Position numbers and translations under genes: made by a program. Below the pieces are notes generated by a model. That model made no database searches, was not told where the DNA came from, and saw only the letters and a list, made by a program, of their open reading frames with translations. DNA of 64,000 nucleotides from Mesorhizobium terrae (GTDB lineage: Bacteria > Pseudomonadota > Alphaproteobacteria > Rhizobiales > Rhizobiaceae). Below, one piece after another: positions 16,511 to 26,490 of this stretch. Numbering within the stretch: position 1 is the first letter of the stretch; every line of letters starts with the position of its first letter. The stretch spans positions 5,377,501 to 5,441,500 of the forward strand of contig NZ_CP044218.1 in NCBI RefSeq assembly GCF_008727715.1, written 5' to 3'.

Positions 16511-17089
16511 TTACAGCGCCCGGCTGCCGGGTTTAACCGCCGGCAGTGCGGCAAGTTCCGGCGGCAACTTGTCCGCAGGATACGCCGGAACCTCATACTG
16601 CGCGAGGGCAATCAGGGGCACCCCCACCTCGGTCTTTCCGGCTGAACGGTCGATGATGCAGGCAGCCGCCAGCACCTCCGCGCCAAGGTCGCGCAGGCAA
16701 TCGATGGTCTCGCGGATCGACAGGCCGGTGGTGACGATGTCCTCGACGATGACGACGCGGGCGCCTTTCTCGATTTCGAAGCGGCGCAGCCGGAACACAC
16801 CCTGCTCGCGCTCCACCCAGATGGCCGGTACGCCGAGATGGCGCGAGGTCTCATAGGCGGGGATCAGCCCGCCGACCGCCGGACCGACGACATAGTCGAT
16901 CGGCCCTTCGACCTCTGCCCGGATCTTGCCAGCCAGTGCCTTGCACAGCCGTTCCGTCTTGTCGGCATGCATGAAAACACGCGCCTTCTGCAGGAAGACC
17001 GGGCTGCGCAATCCCGAGGTGAGGATGAAATGCCCTTCGAGCACCGCGCCCGCCGAGCGAAAGATATCCAGCACTTCAGCCGTGTTCAT
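16511..17089 (-). CDS. pyrE: orotate phosphoribosyltransferase
   Basis: A 192-residue PyrE with the PRPP-binding motif [15 protein letters not shown] and the N-terminal [21 protein letters not shown]. It converts orotate and PRPP to orotidine 5'-phosphate in pyrimidine synthesis. An upstream ATG at 17107 overlaps the rsh stop (ATGA) and would add six residues; the ATG at 17089 matches the usual family N-terminus. Which start is used is not settled. Confidence 0.93.
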   Translation of the reverse strand: MNTAEVLDIFRSAGAVLEGHFILTSGLRSPVFLQKARVFMHADKTERLCKALAGKIRAEVEGPIDYVVGPAVGGLIPAYETSRHLGVPAIWVEREQGVFRLRRFEIEKGARVVIVEDIVTTGLSIRETIDCLRDLGAEVLAAACIIDRSAGKTEVGVPLIALAQYEVPAYPADKLPPELAALPAVKPGSRAL

Positions 17090-17103
17090 GCCTGCGGTTC
17101 CGA

Positions 17104-19332
17104 TCATCCATTGACGCGCCGCGCATCGCTGACGCTGGAGTTTTCCTTGAGCTGCGACAGCAGCCGGTTCAAATGCTTCAGGTCCCAGACCTCGATGTCG
17201 ATCAACATTTCGGTGAAATCGGGCGCGGTGCGCACCATCGACAATGTGTGGATGTTGGCATCGTTAGCGGCCACGACTTGCGCTATATCAGCAAGCGATC
17301 CCGGCGCATTGATGGCAGTCACCGAAATACGTGCGGGAAACCGCTCGCGATTGTTCTCGTCGATGTCCCAGCGCACGTCTATCCAACGTTCCGGCTGATC
17401 GTCGAACGCCGTCAGCGACGGCGACTGGATCGGATAGATGGTGATGCCGGACCCCGGCTGGATGATGCCGACGATACGATCGCCCGGCACAGCACCCTCC
17501 GGCGCGAAACGCACGGGCAGATCACCACGCACGCCGCGGATCGGCACGGCGGCATCCCTGGGCTGGCTCTTGTCGCGCCGCGCGGCACGGCCCGGCATCT
17601 GGAAGAGCATGCCGGCGGCGTTGCGTATGCGCGACCAACCCTCTTCGCGGTGCTTGGGCTGGGCAACAGTGACGCGCTCGTCCTTGTAATCAGGGAACAC
17701 CGCCTTCAGCACATCCGCCGAAGCGAGTTCGCCGCGGCCGACGGCGGCCAGCACATCCTCGATGTCCTTGCGCGCCAGGCGGTGCAGCACCGGCTTCAAG
17801 CTCTCCTTCGAAAAGGTCTTGCCGCCGCGTTCGAAGGCGCGCTCCAGAATGCGCATACCGAGGCCGGAATACTGCTTGCGGATGGCGTTCTTGGTAGCCC
17901 GGCGGATGGCGGCGCGCGCCTTGCCGGTGACCACGATCGATTCCCAGGCGGCGGGTGGCACCTGCGCCTTGGAACGGATGATCTCGACCTCGTCGCCGTT
18001 CTTCAGTTCCGTCATCAGCGGCATCACGCGGCCGTTGACCTTGGCGCCCACGCAGCTGTCGCCGACGTCGGTGTGGACGGCATAGGCAAAATCGATCGGC
18101 GTCGCGCCACGCGGCAACGCGATCAGCATGCCCTTGGGGGTGAAGCAGAAGACCTGGTCCTGGAACAGCTCCAGCTTGGTGTTTTCCAGGAAATCCTCGG
18201 GATTGTCGCCCTCGGCCAGCTGCTCGATGGTGCGGCGCAGCCAGGCATAAGCGTTGGTTTCCTTGGAGATCGTGTGGGTGGCGCCGTTGGTCTTGCCCTT
18301 GGCATCCTTGTAGATCGAATGCGCGGCCACGCCATATTCGGCAATCTTGTTCATCTCGCGCGTACGGATCTGCAGCTCGACACGCTGGCGCGACGGACCG
18401 ACGATGGTGGTGTGGATCGAACGATAGTCGTTCTGCTTGGGGGTCGAGATGTAATCCTTGAACCGGCCGGGAACCATCGACCAGCTGGTGTGGATCAAGC
18501 CCAGAGCGCGGTAACAGTCCTCGATCGTGTCGACGACCACGCGGAAACCAAAAATGTCGGACAGTTGTTCGAAGGACAGCGCCTTGGCTTCCATCTTGCG
18601 GAACACCGACCAGGGCTTCTTCTGCCGGCTTTTGACGCCAGCCTTGATGTTGTGTTTCTCGAACAGGGCCGAAAGCGCGTTCTCGATCTCGGCGAGCACA
18701 CCCTTGTTGCGCTCCGATATCTCCGCCAGCCTGGCGGTCACCGTGCGGTAGGCTTCGGGATTGATGAAGCGGAAGGCGATCTCCTCCAGCTCCTCGCGCA
18801 TGCCCTGCATGCCCATGCGCCCGGCCAGCGGCGCATAGATTTCCATCGTCTCCTCGGCGATGCGCACGCGCTTGTCCTCGCGCATATGGTCGAGGGTACG
18901 CATGTTGTGGAGCCGGTCGGCGAGCTTGACCAGGAGAACGCGAACGTCCTCCGAAATCGCCAGCAACAACTTGCGCAAATTCTCGGCCTGCTCGGCCTTC
19001 TTGGAAACAAGGTCCAGCTTCTTGAGCTTGGTCAGCCCTTCCACCAGCTTGCCCATGTCCGGACCGAACAGTTCGTCGATCTCGGCGCGGGTCGCGGTGG
19101 TATCCTCGATCGTGTCGTGCAGCAGGGCGACCGCGATGGTCGCCTCGTCGAGATGCATGTCGGTGAGGATGGCAGCAACTTCGAGCGGGTGCGAAAAATA
19201 GGGATCGCCGGAAGCACGCTTCTGGTGGCCATGCTTCTGCATGGCATAAACATAGGCCTTGTTGAGCAGCGCCTCGTTGACGTCGGGCTTGTAGCGCTGC
19301 ACGCGCTCGACAAGCTCATATTGACGCATCAT
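17104..19332 (-). CDS. bifunctional (p)ppGpp synthetase/hydrolase Rsh
   Basis: A 742-residue RelA/SpoT homologue. It has an N-terminal HD hydrolase domain ([39 protein letters not shown]), a synthetase domain ([39 protein letters not shown]), a TGS domain ([24 protein letters not shown]) and a C-terminal ACT domain ([21 protein letters not shown]). The HD motif is intact, so it should both make and degrade the alarmone, as the single Rsh of alphaproteobacteria does. Two adjacent ATGs (19332, 19329) are possible starts. It is downstream of rpoZ and overlaps or abuts pyrE. Confidence 0.95.
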   Translation of the reverse strand: MMRQYELVERVQRYKPDVNEALLNKAYVYAMQKHGHQKRASGDPYFSHPLEVAAILTDMHLDEATIAVALLHDTIEDTTATRAEIDELFGPDMGKLVEGLTKLKKLDLVSKKAEQAENLRKLLLAISEDVRVLLVKLADRLHNMRTLDHMREDKRVRIAEETMEIYAPLAGRMGMQGMREELEEIAFRFINPEAYRTVTARLAEISERNKGVLAEIENALSALFEKHNIKAGVKSRQKKPWSVFRKMEAKALSFEQLSDIFGFRVVVDTIEDCYRALGLIHTSWSMVPGRFKDYISTPKQNDYRSIHTTIVGPSRQRVELQIRTREMNKIAEYGVAAHSIYKDAKGKTNGATHTISKETNAYAWLRRTIEQLAEGDNPEDFLENTKLELFQDQVFCFTPKGMLIALPRGATPIDFAYAVHTDVGDSCVGAKVNGRVMPLMTELKNGDEVEIIRSKAQVPPAAWESIVVTGKARAAIRRATKNAIRKQYSGLGMRILERAFERGGKTFSKESLKPVLHRLARKDIEDVLAAVGRGELASADVLKAVFPDYKDERVTVAQPKHREEGWSRIRNAAGMLFQMPGRAARRDKSQPRDAAVPIRGVRGDLPVRFAPEGAVPGDRIVGIIQPGSGITIYPIQSPSLTAFDDQPERWIDVRWDIDENNRERFPARISVTAINAPGSLADIAQVVAANDANIHTLSMVRTAPDFTEMLIDIEVWDLKHLNRLLSQLKENSSVSDARRVNG

Positions 19333-19441
19333 GGGCGGATTCTCGCAAAGCTCAAATGAATCATGCGCCGCAGCGACGGCGGCGCATGTCACAAATAGCC
19401 ACGAAAACTATGGCGCGAAAGGGCCGAAGCCCCGTCGGCTA

Positions 19442-19843
19442 TCAATAATCGTCGTTCTTTTCCGGCGCGACCAGGCCTTCGATGCCGGCCAGCAGGTCTT
19501 CTTCCGTCATACGGTCGAAAGTGATGTTCTCTTCCGGCTCGTCGGCATCGGCCGCGACGGCAGTGCCGGTCTGATCGGTGATCGCTTCGCTTTCGGGCGC
19601 TTCCGGCTCGTCGACCTCGACATGCTTCTGCAGCGAGTGGATCAGATCTTCCTTGAGATCGCCGGGCGAAAGCGTCTCGTCGGCGATCTCGCGCAGCGCC
19701 ACGACCGGGTTCTTGTCGTTGTCGCGCGGCACGGTGATCTGTGCGCCCTGGCTGATCTGGCGGGCGCGATGGCCGGCCAACAGCACCAGCTCGAAGCGGT
19801 TGTCGACCTTGTCGATGCAATCTTCAACGGTTACGCGGGCCAT
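19442..19843 (-). CDS. rpoZ: RNA polymerase omega subunit
   Basis: A 133-residue omega subunit. The core [29 protein letters not shown] and [12 protein letters not shown] are canonical. The acidic C-terminal tail (about residues 75-133, rich in Asp/Glu) is longer than in E. coli but usual in Rhizobiales. It lies upstream of rsh, as in many proteobacteria; omega also contributes to ppGpp response in some bacteria. Confidence 0.96.
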   Translation of the reverse strand: MARVTVEDCIDKVDNRFELVLLAGHRARQISQGAQITVPRDNDKNPVVALREIADETLSPGDLKEDLIHSLQKHVEVDEPEAPESEAITDQTGTAVAADADEPEENITFDRMTEEDLLAGIEGLVAPEKNDDY

Positions 19844-20100
19844 TCGATGCCCCTTTCATGCTCTTGATCTATTGGAAATCTGGCGGGCTCCATAGCCCGA
19901 ACCAGGCCGGATTACAAGCACGACGCGCCTCGGCTGCCTTTGCCGGCTCGCGATTGATCACAATTTCTTGCGCAGCCCCTCTTGCTCTTGGAATGCCATG
20001 ATGCCGGCGTTATTCCATCAAGAATAAGGGCCTGGGTATTTTCTATGAAACCTTGCCCTACGTACTTATCGCGCCTCTTATTTTCAAGAAGGATATTGCC

Positions 20101-20691
20101 GTGTTCGATCCACGCGAAAAAATCGCCCTTTTCATCGACGGCGCCAATCTTTACGCGACCTCGCGCGCACTCGGTTTCGATATCGACTACAGAAAGCTGC
20201 TGGCCAGCTTCCAGAAGCGGGGCTATCTGCTGCGCGCCTATTATTACACCGCGCTTGTCGAGGATCAGGAATATTCCTCGATCCGCCCATTGATCGACTG
20301 GCTCGACTACAACGGCTTCAAGGTGGTGACCAAACCCGCCAAGGAATTCACCGACGCCGCAGGGCGCCGCAAGATCAAAGGCAATATGGACATAGAACTG
20401 ACGGTCGACGCGCTGGAGCTCACCGACGTCGTCGACCACTATGTCATCTTCTCCGGCGACGGCGATTTCCGCACGCTGGTGGAAGCATTGCAGCGGCGCG
20501 GCCGCAAAGTTTCCATCGTCTCGACCATGTCTTCGCAACCGCCGATGATTTCCGACGATTTACGCCGTCAGGCCGACCACTTCATCGACCTTGCGACCTT
20601 GAAGAACGAGGTCGGTCGCGATCCGAACGAACGGCCTGTCCGCCGCGCCGAGCCGGCTGTCGCGCATGATGATGACGAAGACGAATATTGA
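20101..20691 (+). CDS. NYN (LabA/DUF88) domain protein
   Basis: A 196-residue NYN-domain protein of the LabA/DUF88 family with a PIN-like fold. KIALFIDGANLY, NMDIELTVDALEL and HYVIFSGDGDFRTLVEALQRRGRKV supply the conserved acidic residues of this nuclease-like family. A C-terminal acidic tail ends DDDEDEY. The frame opens at 20053, but the GTG at 20101 follows an AAGGA ribosome binding site and starts just before the domain. It is divergent from rpoZ, and its stop overlaps the start of the uracil-DNA glycosylase gene (TGATG). The RNA target, if any, is not known. Confidence 0.87.
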   Translation: MFDPREKIALFIDGANLYATSRALGFDIDYRKLLASFQKRGYLLRAYYYTALVEDQEYSSIRPLIDWLDYNGFKVVTKPAKEFTDAAGRRKIKGNMDIELTVDALELTDVVDHYVIFSGDGDFRTLVEALQRRGRKVSIVSTMSSQPPMISDDLRRQADHFIDLATLKNEVGRDPNERPVRRAEPAVAHDDDEDEY

Positions 20692-21374
20692 TGGTAGCAG
20701 GCGGCATGCCCGCCTCGACCGAACCCTCCCACGATTGCCCGCTCTGCCCTCGCCTGCATGATTTCATCGCTGGCTGGCGCGAGCGTGAGCCGGCCTGGTT
20801 CAACGGTCCCGTTCCGGCGTTCCTGCCGCGTGACGCCGCGGCAAGGCCAAGCGAAGACAATGTGCGCCTGCTCATTGTCGGCCTTGCGCCCGGCCTGCGC
20901 GGCGCCAATCGCACCGGACGCCCGTTCACCGGCGACTTCGCCGGCGACCTACTTTACTCGACCCTGATTTCGCATGGTTTCGCGCGCGGCAAATTCGAGG
21001 CGCGCCCGGACGATAGCCTGGAACTTGTCGACACGGCGATCGTCAATGCGGTGCGCTGCGTGCCGCCGGAGAACAAGCCGACCGGACCGGAAATCGCCAC
21101 CTGCCGGTCGTTCCTCGTTCCGACCATAGGCCGTTTTCCGAAGCTGAAGGCCATATTGACGCTCGGCGCCATCGCGCATCAGTCCACCGTGCGCGCGCTC
21201 GGCCTGCGTGTAGCGGCCTTCCCTTTCAAGCATGGCGCGCACTATCAGGCCGGGAACGTTGCTTTGTTCTCCAGCTACCACTGCTCGCGCTACAACACGA
21301 ATACCGGCGTGTTGACGCAGGAGATGTTCGTGAAGGTCTTTGCCAACATCAGGGATAAGCTCGGTCCGGCCTGA
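20691..21374 (+). CDS. family 5 (UDGb-type) uracil-DNA glycosylase
   Basis: A 227-residue uracil-DNA glycosylase superfamily protein. Motif A GLAPGLRGANRTGRPFTGD matches UDGb enzymes, which lack the usual catalytic aspartate or asparagine at that site. The second motif reads SSYHCSRYNTNTG, where most relatives have SYHPSR, so the proline is replaced by cysteine. Cysteines at CPLCPRL near the N-terminus fit an iron-sulphur cluster. It excises uracil or deaminated purines from DNA. The ATG at 20691 overlaps the preceding stop by one base. Confidence 0.85.
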   Translation: MVAGGMPASTEPSHDCPLCPRLHDFIAGWREREPAWFNGPVPAFLPRDAAARPSEDNVRLLIVGLAPGLRGANRTGRPFTGDFAGDLLYSTLISHGFARGKFEARPDDSLELVDTAIVNAVRCVPPENKPTGPEIATCRSFLVPTIGRFPKLKAILTLGAIAHQSTVRALGLRVAAFPFKHGAHYQAGNVALFSSYHCSRYNTNTGVLTQEMFVKVFANIRDKLGPA

Positions 21375-21440
21375 TGCAAGCTCGGTACGGAGGGTAGCGG
21401 CAAGCCGGCCACCCCACCGTTCGCATGGTAACGTTGAGCC

Positions 21441-21920
21441 TCAGCCCCGTTCCTTCAGCAGCCTGCCTTTTTCGCGAGCCCAGTCGCGCTGCTTTTCGGT
21501 CTCGCGCTTGTCGTGCAACTTCTTGCCGCGCCCCACCGCGAGCAGCAGTTTCGCCCGACCGCGGTCGTTGAAGTAAATCTTCAGGGGCACCAGCGTCATG
21601 CCCTCGCGCTCGATGCTTTGCGAGAGCCTCGCCATCTCGCGCTTGTTCAACAGCAGCTTTCGGCGCCGGCGCGGCTCATGGTTGAAACGGTTGGCCTGCA
21701 GATATTCCGGCAGATAGGAGTTGATCAACCAGATGCCGCCGTCTTCGACCGAAGCGTAGGAATCCTGGATATTCGCCTGCCCCTGGCGCAACGACTTGAC
21801 CTCGGTGCCGGTCAGCACCAAGCCGGCCTCGATTGTGTCGAGAACCTCATAGGAGAAGCGCGCCTTGCGGTTTTCCGCGGCGACCTTGTTGTTGGGATCG
21901 GCTTTTCTGACCTGGTTCAT
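21441..21920 (-). CDS. smpB: SsrA-binding protein SmpB
   Basis: A 159-residue Smp[41 protein letters not shown] and the basic C-terminal tail [19 protein letters not shown] are typical. It binds tmRNA and drives trans-translation of stalled ribosomes. It is downstream of dapA on the same strand (115 nt gap). No tmRNA gene is seen in the window. Confidence 0.96.
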   Translation of the reverse strand: MNQVRKADPNNKVAAENRKARFSYEVLDTIEAGLVLTGTEVKSLRQGQANIQDSYASVEDGGIWLINSYLPEYLQANRFNHEPRRRRKLLLNKREMARLSQSIEREGMTLVPLKIYFNDRGRAKLLLAVGRGKKLHDKRETEKQRDWAREKGRLLKERG

Positions 21921-22035
21921 GGCATCAATTTCAAATGATTGGCGATGCGTCCCCGCAAACGGAGTGTTGGAAACGCATCTGAAAAGAAGCCATCAAATGG
22001 TCATGCGAAGCTAGCCCCGCAAGAGCCGTAACAGC

Positions 22036-22917
22036 TTAGTTGATCAACCCCGCAACGCGCATGGCCGCATCGATCTTGGCGGCCGTGCTCGCTTCGACCG
22101 TCATCAGCGGCGAGCGCAGGACATTTTCCACCTTGCCGAGACGCGACAATGCGTATTTGGCGCCAGACACGCCCGGCTCGACGAACAGCGCCTTGTGGAG
22201 CGGCAAAAGCTTGTCCTGCAGTTCCAGCGAACGTTCCTTGTCGTTGGCGAGCGTTGCTTCCTGAAACTCGGAGCAGAGCCGTGGCGCGACATTGGAGGTG
22301 ACTGAAATGCAGCCGACACCGCCATGCGCGTTGAAGCCCAGCGCGGAAGCATCTTCGCCCGAAAGCTGGATGAATTCCTTGCCACATGTCGCGCGCTGCT
22401 CGGACACGCGCTCGATCTTGCCGGTCGCATCCTTGACGCCGACGATGTTCTTGAATTCGCTGGCCAGCTGCCCCATCGTCTCGGGCATCAGGTCGATCAC
22501 CGAACGCGGCGGGATGTTGTAGATGATGATCGGCAACTTGGTCGCCTTGGCCACCGTGGCGAAGTGCTGATAGAGCCCGCGCTGGGTCGGCCTGTTGTAA
22601 TAAGGCGTCACCACCAGCGCCGCGTCCGCACCGGCTTCCTCGGCAAACCGCACCAGGCCGACCGCTTCCTCGGTGTTGTTGGAGCCCGCTCCGGCAACCA
22701 CCGGCACCCGCCCCTTCGCAACTTCGATGCAGACCTTCACCACGTGGCGATGTTCTTCATGCGAAAGCGTGGGCGACTCGCCAGTCGTACCGACCGGAAC
22801 CAGTCCCTTTGTGCCTTCCTCGATCTGCCAGGCGACAAGCGCGCGAAAGGCTTTCTCGTCGAAACGCCCGCTCTTTTCGAACGGTGTCACGAGCGCAGTA
22901 AGCGAGCCTCTCAGCAT
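22036..22917 (-). CDS. dapA: 4-hydroxy-tetrahydrodipicolinate synthase
   Basis: A 293-residue TIM-barrel DapA with the Schiff-base lysine K162 ([10 protein letters not shown]), Y133 (IIYNIPPRS) and the GTTGESPTL loop holding T44/T45. It condenses pyruvate with aspartate semialdehyde in lysine and diaminopimelate synthesis. The ATG at 22917 is chosen over an upstream frame extension because it matches the family N-terminus [13 protein letters not shown]. It is divergent from the lytic transglycosylase gene. Confidence 0.95.
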   Translation of the reverse strand: MLRGSLTALVTPFEKSGRFDEKAFRALVAWQIEEGTKGLVPVGTTGESPTLSHEEHRHVVKVCIEVAKGRVPVVAGAGSNNTEEAVGLVRFAEEAGADAALVVTPYYNRPTQRGLYQHFATVAKATKLPIIIYNIPPRSVIDLMPETMGQLASEFKNIVGVKDATGKIERVSEQRATCGKEFIQLSGEDASALGFNAHGGVGCISVTSNVAPRLCSEFQEATLANDKERSLELQDKLLPLHKALFVEPGVSGAKYALSRLGKVENVLRSPLMTVEASTAAKIDAAMRVAGLIN

Positions 22918-23183
22918 GTCTTCAAACTCCACGGACCCAGAGGGTTCCAAGCTTCGGTTTCAATGTTTCTCTTGTGGTGCCAAACGGCAGTTGGCCCCAG
23001 CCCATCGAAGGGCCGCGCACCATAGTCTCGACACTGTTCTGGAGCAAGTAGAGCCGGTGCAGAAGACGGCAAACGAAACAGAGGCGCTAACCTTTCGTTC
23101 ACCATCTCTTCATCGCGGCTCACTAGGCTCTTTGCAATCGATGCCTATCTGTAGCGCGCAACCACTTTGAACAGACCGGAATC

Positions 23184-25211
23184 ATGACCGCCAGACGGTT
23201 CTATCGTTATGCATTGTTTGGGGCGCTGGTCGCGCTGGCGCCTGCCATCGCGATCGGCAGCAGCGCCGACACGCGACCGACCGAAGCACTGCCCATGTTC
23301 CCGGCTCCCGACAAGGCGAGCCTGCCCGTCTTCGATCTCACCCAACTGAAAAGCGGGCTGGACGCCCTCACCGCCAGGAACTTCGCCGCGGCGCGCGCGG
23401 CGCGCGACAATCTGCCGGTCTCCTCGCTCGACCATCATATCCTGGCTTGGGCGATCGCGCTTTATGGCGGCGACAAGGTGCCATCCGATGAGATCACGGC
23501 GGCCGCGCAACTGCTGCCTGGCTGGCCTGGAATGACGACGCTGCGGCGCAACAGCGAACGCGCCCTCGCCCGGGAAAACCCGACGCCCGATATCGTCATC
23601 AAGGCCTTCGACGGCAGCCGGCCGCAGACGGCGGAAGGAACGATCGCGCTGGCCAGGGCCTATGTGGCGAAAGGCGACGCGAAGGCGGCACAGTCCGTCC
23701 TGTCACCTTTCTGGCGCACGGAAAAGCTGGAGGCCAGATACGAGACGGCCATCATCAATGAGTTCGGTCCGATCATCCCGGTGGCGGATCACCGCTACCG
23801 CATGGAGCGCATGTTCTATGCCGATCGCGTCGATTCCGCGCAGCGCGTCGCGACACTCGCCGGCGCGCAGCCTTTGGCCGACGCCTGGGCGGCCGCCTCG
23901 CAAGGCGACAAGAAGACACCGAAGCTTTTGGCAGCCGTGCCGGCCGACCAGCGCGGTGCCGGCTACCTGTTTGCCCAGGCGGAATATCTGCGCAAGCGCA
24001 AGAAGTTTGCTGAAGCGGCAGCGGTTATGCTGAAGGCGCCGACCGACCGTGCCGCGCTGGTCGATCCCGACGCGTGGTGGATCGAGCGGCGCGTGCTGTC
24101 GCGCGAACTGGTCGACCAGGGCGACATGAAGACGGCATACAAGATTGCCGCCGCGCATGCCGCTGAAAGCCCGATCAATGCAGCGGACGCTGAATTCCAC
24201 GCAGGCTGGTATGCGCTGCGTGGGCTGAACGACCCGGCCAAGGCGGCGGAGCATTTTTCGCGCATCCCCACTCTGGCACAGGGCGCCCTTTCACTGTCGC
24301 GCGCTTATTATTGGCTCGGCCGCGCCGCTGAAGCTGGCGGACCGGGCGATGCCAAGGCCTATTTCACCAAGGCATCGCTCTTTGGCACCACCTTCTATGG
24401 CCAGCTCGCCGGAGAGCGCGTCGGCAACCGTACGCTGAACATTGCCGACCCGCAGTCCAGCGACAGCGACCGCTCGACCTTCGCGGCGCGTGAGGCGGTG
24501 GCGGCCATCACGCGGCTGCAGGAAGCGGGCTATCAGCGCTTTGCCGACACACTCTATCTCGATCTCGCCGGCCAACTGACCAGTCCTGGCGAATTGGCAT
24601 TGCTGGCCTCGATGGCCGAGAAACAAGGCAATCATTTCCTGGCGCTTCGGATCGGCAAGATCGCCGCCGCCAATGGCATCAATGTAGGTGCATTGTCGCA
24701 CCCGATCGGCGTCATTCCTGACAGCGCCAATATTTCCGGGTCGGGCAAGGCGCTGGCCTATGCCATTGCCCGCCAGGAAAGCGAATTCAATGTCAGCGCG
24801 GTTTCTCGCGCCGGTGCACTCGGCCTGCTTCAGCTGATGCCCGGCACCGCAGAACAGCTGGCGAAAAAGGCCGGCATGGCCTTCAGCCAAGCCAAGCTGA
24901 CCACCGACGCCGGCTACAACGCTACGTTGGGGGCGACGTTTCTTGGGCAGCAGTTGGACCGCTACAACGGCTCCTATGTGCTGACTTTCGCCGGTTACAA
25001 TGCCGGACCGCGCCGCGCCGACCAATGGGTTGCCCGGTACGGCGACCCGCGCGGCAAGAAGATCGACGAGATCGTCGACTGGATCGAGCGGATTCCGTAT
25101 TCGGAAACAAGAAGTTACATCCAGCGCGTGATGGAAAACTACGAGGTCTACAAGATGCGGATCTCCGGCCAGTTCGACATTGTCGGCGATCTGGTCGATG
25201 GGCGAAAATGA
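23184..25211 (+). CDS. soluble lytic murein transglycosylase (Slt70-like)
   Basis: A 675-residue periplasmic enzyme. It has a signal peptide (residues 1-25), a long alpha-helical superhelix of TPR-like repeats (about 50-500), and a C-terminal SLT domain. The catalytic glutamate is E532 in AIARQESEFN; AGALGLLQLMPGTAEQLAK and FAGYNAGPRRADQW complete the SLT motifs. It cleaves the MurNAc-GlcNAc bond of peptidoglycan and releases 1,6-anhydro-MurNAc muropeptides. Those products are what the AnmK/MurQ locus at 34-45 kb could recycle. Confidence 0.93.
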   Translation: MTARRFYRYALFGALVALAPAIAIGSSADTRPTEALPMFPAPDKASLPVFDLTQLKSGLDALTARNFAAARAARDNLPVSSLDHHILAWAIALYGGDKVPSDEITAAAQLLPGWPGMTTLRRNSERALARENPTPDIVIKAFDGSRPQTAEGTIALARAYVAKGDAKAAQSVLSPFWRTEKLEARYETAIINEFGPIIPVADHRYRMERMFYADRVDSAQRVATLAGAQPLADAWAAASQGDKKTPKLLAAVPADQRGAGYLFAQAEYLRKRKKFAEAAAVMLKAPTDRAALVDPDAWWIERRVLSRELVDQGDMKTAYKIAAAHAAESPINAADAEFHAGWYALRGLNDPAKAAEHFSRIPTLAQGALSLSRAYYWLGRAAEAGGPGDAKAYFTKASLFGTTFYGQLAGERVGNRTLNIADPQSSDSDRSTFAAREAVAAITRLQEAGYQRFADTLYLDLAGQLTSPGELALLASMAEKQGNHFLALRIGKIAAANGINVGALSHPIGVIPDSANISGSGKALAYAIARQESEFNVSAVSRAGALGLLQLMPGTAEQLAKKAGMAFSQAKLTTDAGYNATLGATFLGQQLDRYNGSYVLTFAGYNAGPRRADQWVARYGDPRGKKIDEIVDWIERIPYSETRSYIQRVMENYEVYKMRISGQFDIVGDLVDGRK

Positions 25212-25497
25212 TCGCCCGAAACGCCTGTCTTCAGATCGCGGCCATAGACAACCTGTAGGTGAAATAAAAGGTCAAAAGTGGAAATAACCGCCACCGCTTG
25301 TGAGCTGTAAAATGGAATCGTCTTCCTGTTTCAATGACCTGCGCGATTTTCGCGGAAAGGTTGCGGATTTTTTATTCACGCCACGCAATATCCCTCGATA
25401 ATCGGCTCGATTGCGTTGAACGAACGCCTGATTTGACGACGCCTCCTCTCATCTGTAGCCCTTTGAAGAAGACTACGGCATCGGGAGGCACTTCGGC

Positions 25498-26382
25498 GTG
25501 GCGGAAGCTTTTTCGGATTTCTTCTATTCCGCCCCGGACGGGCTGAAGCTGCACGCCAGGGTTTATGGGGAACAGCATGGCGAGGTCCTGCCAGTCGTCT
25601 GCCTGCCGGGCCTAACCCGCAATGCACGAGACTTTCATGAACTGGCGCTTTGTCTGTCGACCTCCGCGGAAACAAAACGCAAGGTTGTCGCCGTCGACTA
25701 TCGCGGCAGGGGACAATCCGCCTACGACCCCAATGTGGCCAACTACAATGTCGGCATTGAAGCCGGCGACATTCTGGCCGGGCTCGACGCGCTGGGGATT
25801 TCGGAAGCGGCTTTCATCGGCACCTCGCGCGGCGGGCTGATCATCCATGTGCTTGGCATGATGAAACCCTCGGTGCTGAAAGCCATCGTGCTCAACGATG
25901 TCGGCCCGGCGCTGGAAATGGCGGGCCTCGCGCACATCAAGTCCTATCTGGAAAGGGCGCCGCGGCCGGAAAGCCTCGACGAGGCCGTTGAGGCGCAAAA
26001 ATCGGCACACGGTGCCGACTTTCCGGCACTTGGCGATACCGACTGGCGACGCATGGTGGCAGCCATCTATCGTACCGAAAACGGCAAGCTCACCCCGGAC
26101 TTCGACCCGAAACTGGTGGATACGCTGGCTGGCGTCGATCTGTCCAAACCCTTGCCGACCCTATGGCCGCAGTTCGACGCGCTGACCTCGATACCGATGC
26201 TGGCCATCCGCGGCGCCAATTCAAGGCTGTTGTCTGGTGAGACCCTGAATGAAATGGCGCGCCATCACCCGACATTGCAGACGGTGACGGTGCCCGGCCA
26301 AGGCCACGCGCCTTTCTTGGAGACAGGTGATCTGCCGCAACTGATCGCCAATTTCATCGATCGATCGGAGCGGCAATCATAG
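25498..26382 (+). CDS. alpha/beta hydrolase
   Basis: A 294-residue alpha/beta-hydrolase fold protein. VVCLPGLTRNARDFHELA is the oxyanion loop, FIGTSRGGLIIHVLG the nucleophile elbow, and VPGQGHAPFL supplies the histidine. The GTG start at 25498 is preceded by GGGAGG about 10 nt upstream. The substrate is unknown; similar proteins are esterases or lactonases. It has no signal peptide. Confidence 0.87.
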   Translation: MAEAFSDFFYSAPDGLKLHARVYGEQHGEVLPVVCLPGLTRNARDFHELALCLSTSAETKRKVVAVDYRGRGQSAYDPNVANYNVGIEAGDILAGLDALGISEAAFIGTSRGGLIIHVLGMMKPSVLKAIVLNDVGPALEMAGLAHIKSYLERAPRPESLDEAVEAQKSAHGADFPALGDTDWRRMVAAIYRTENGKLTPDFDPKLVDTLAGVDLSKPLPTLWPQFDALTSIPMLAIRGANSRLLSGETLNEMARHHPTLQTVTVPGQGHAPFLETGDLPQLIANFIDRSERQS

Positions 26383-26490
26383 CTTCGGCCGCTCGTCGCA
26401 TTCACGAGATCGGCCAAGACACCTCAAGGCATCAATCGTAGGGTCTTCTTCGAATGGATCGCGCCCAATTCGTTTTCGAACCGAGCACGA

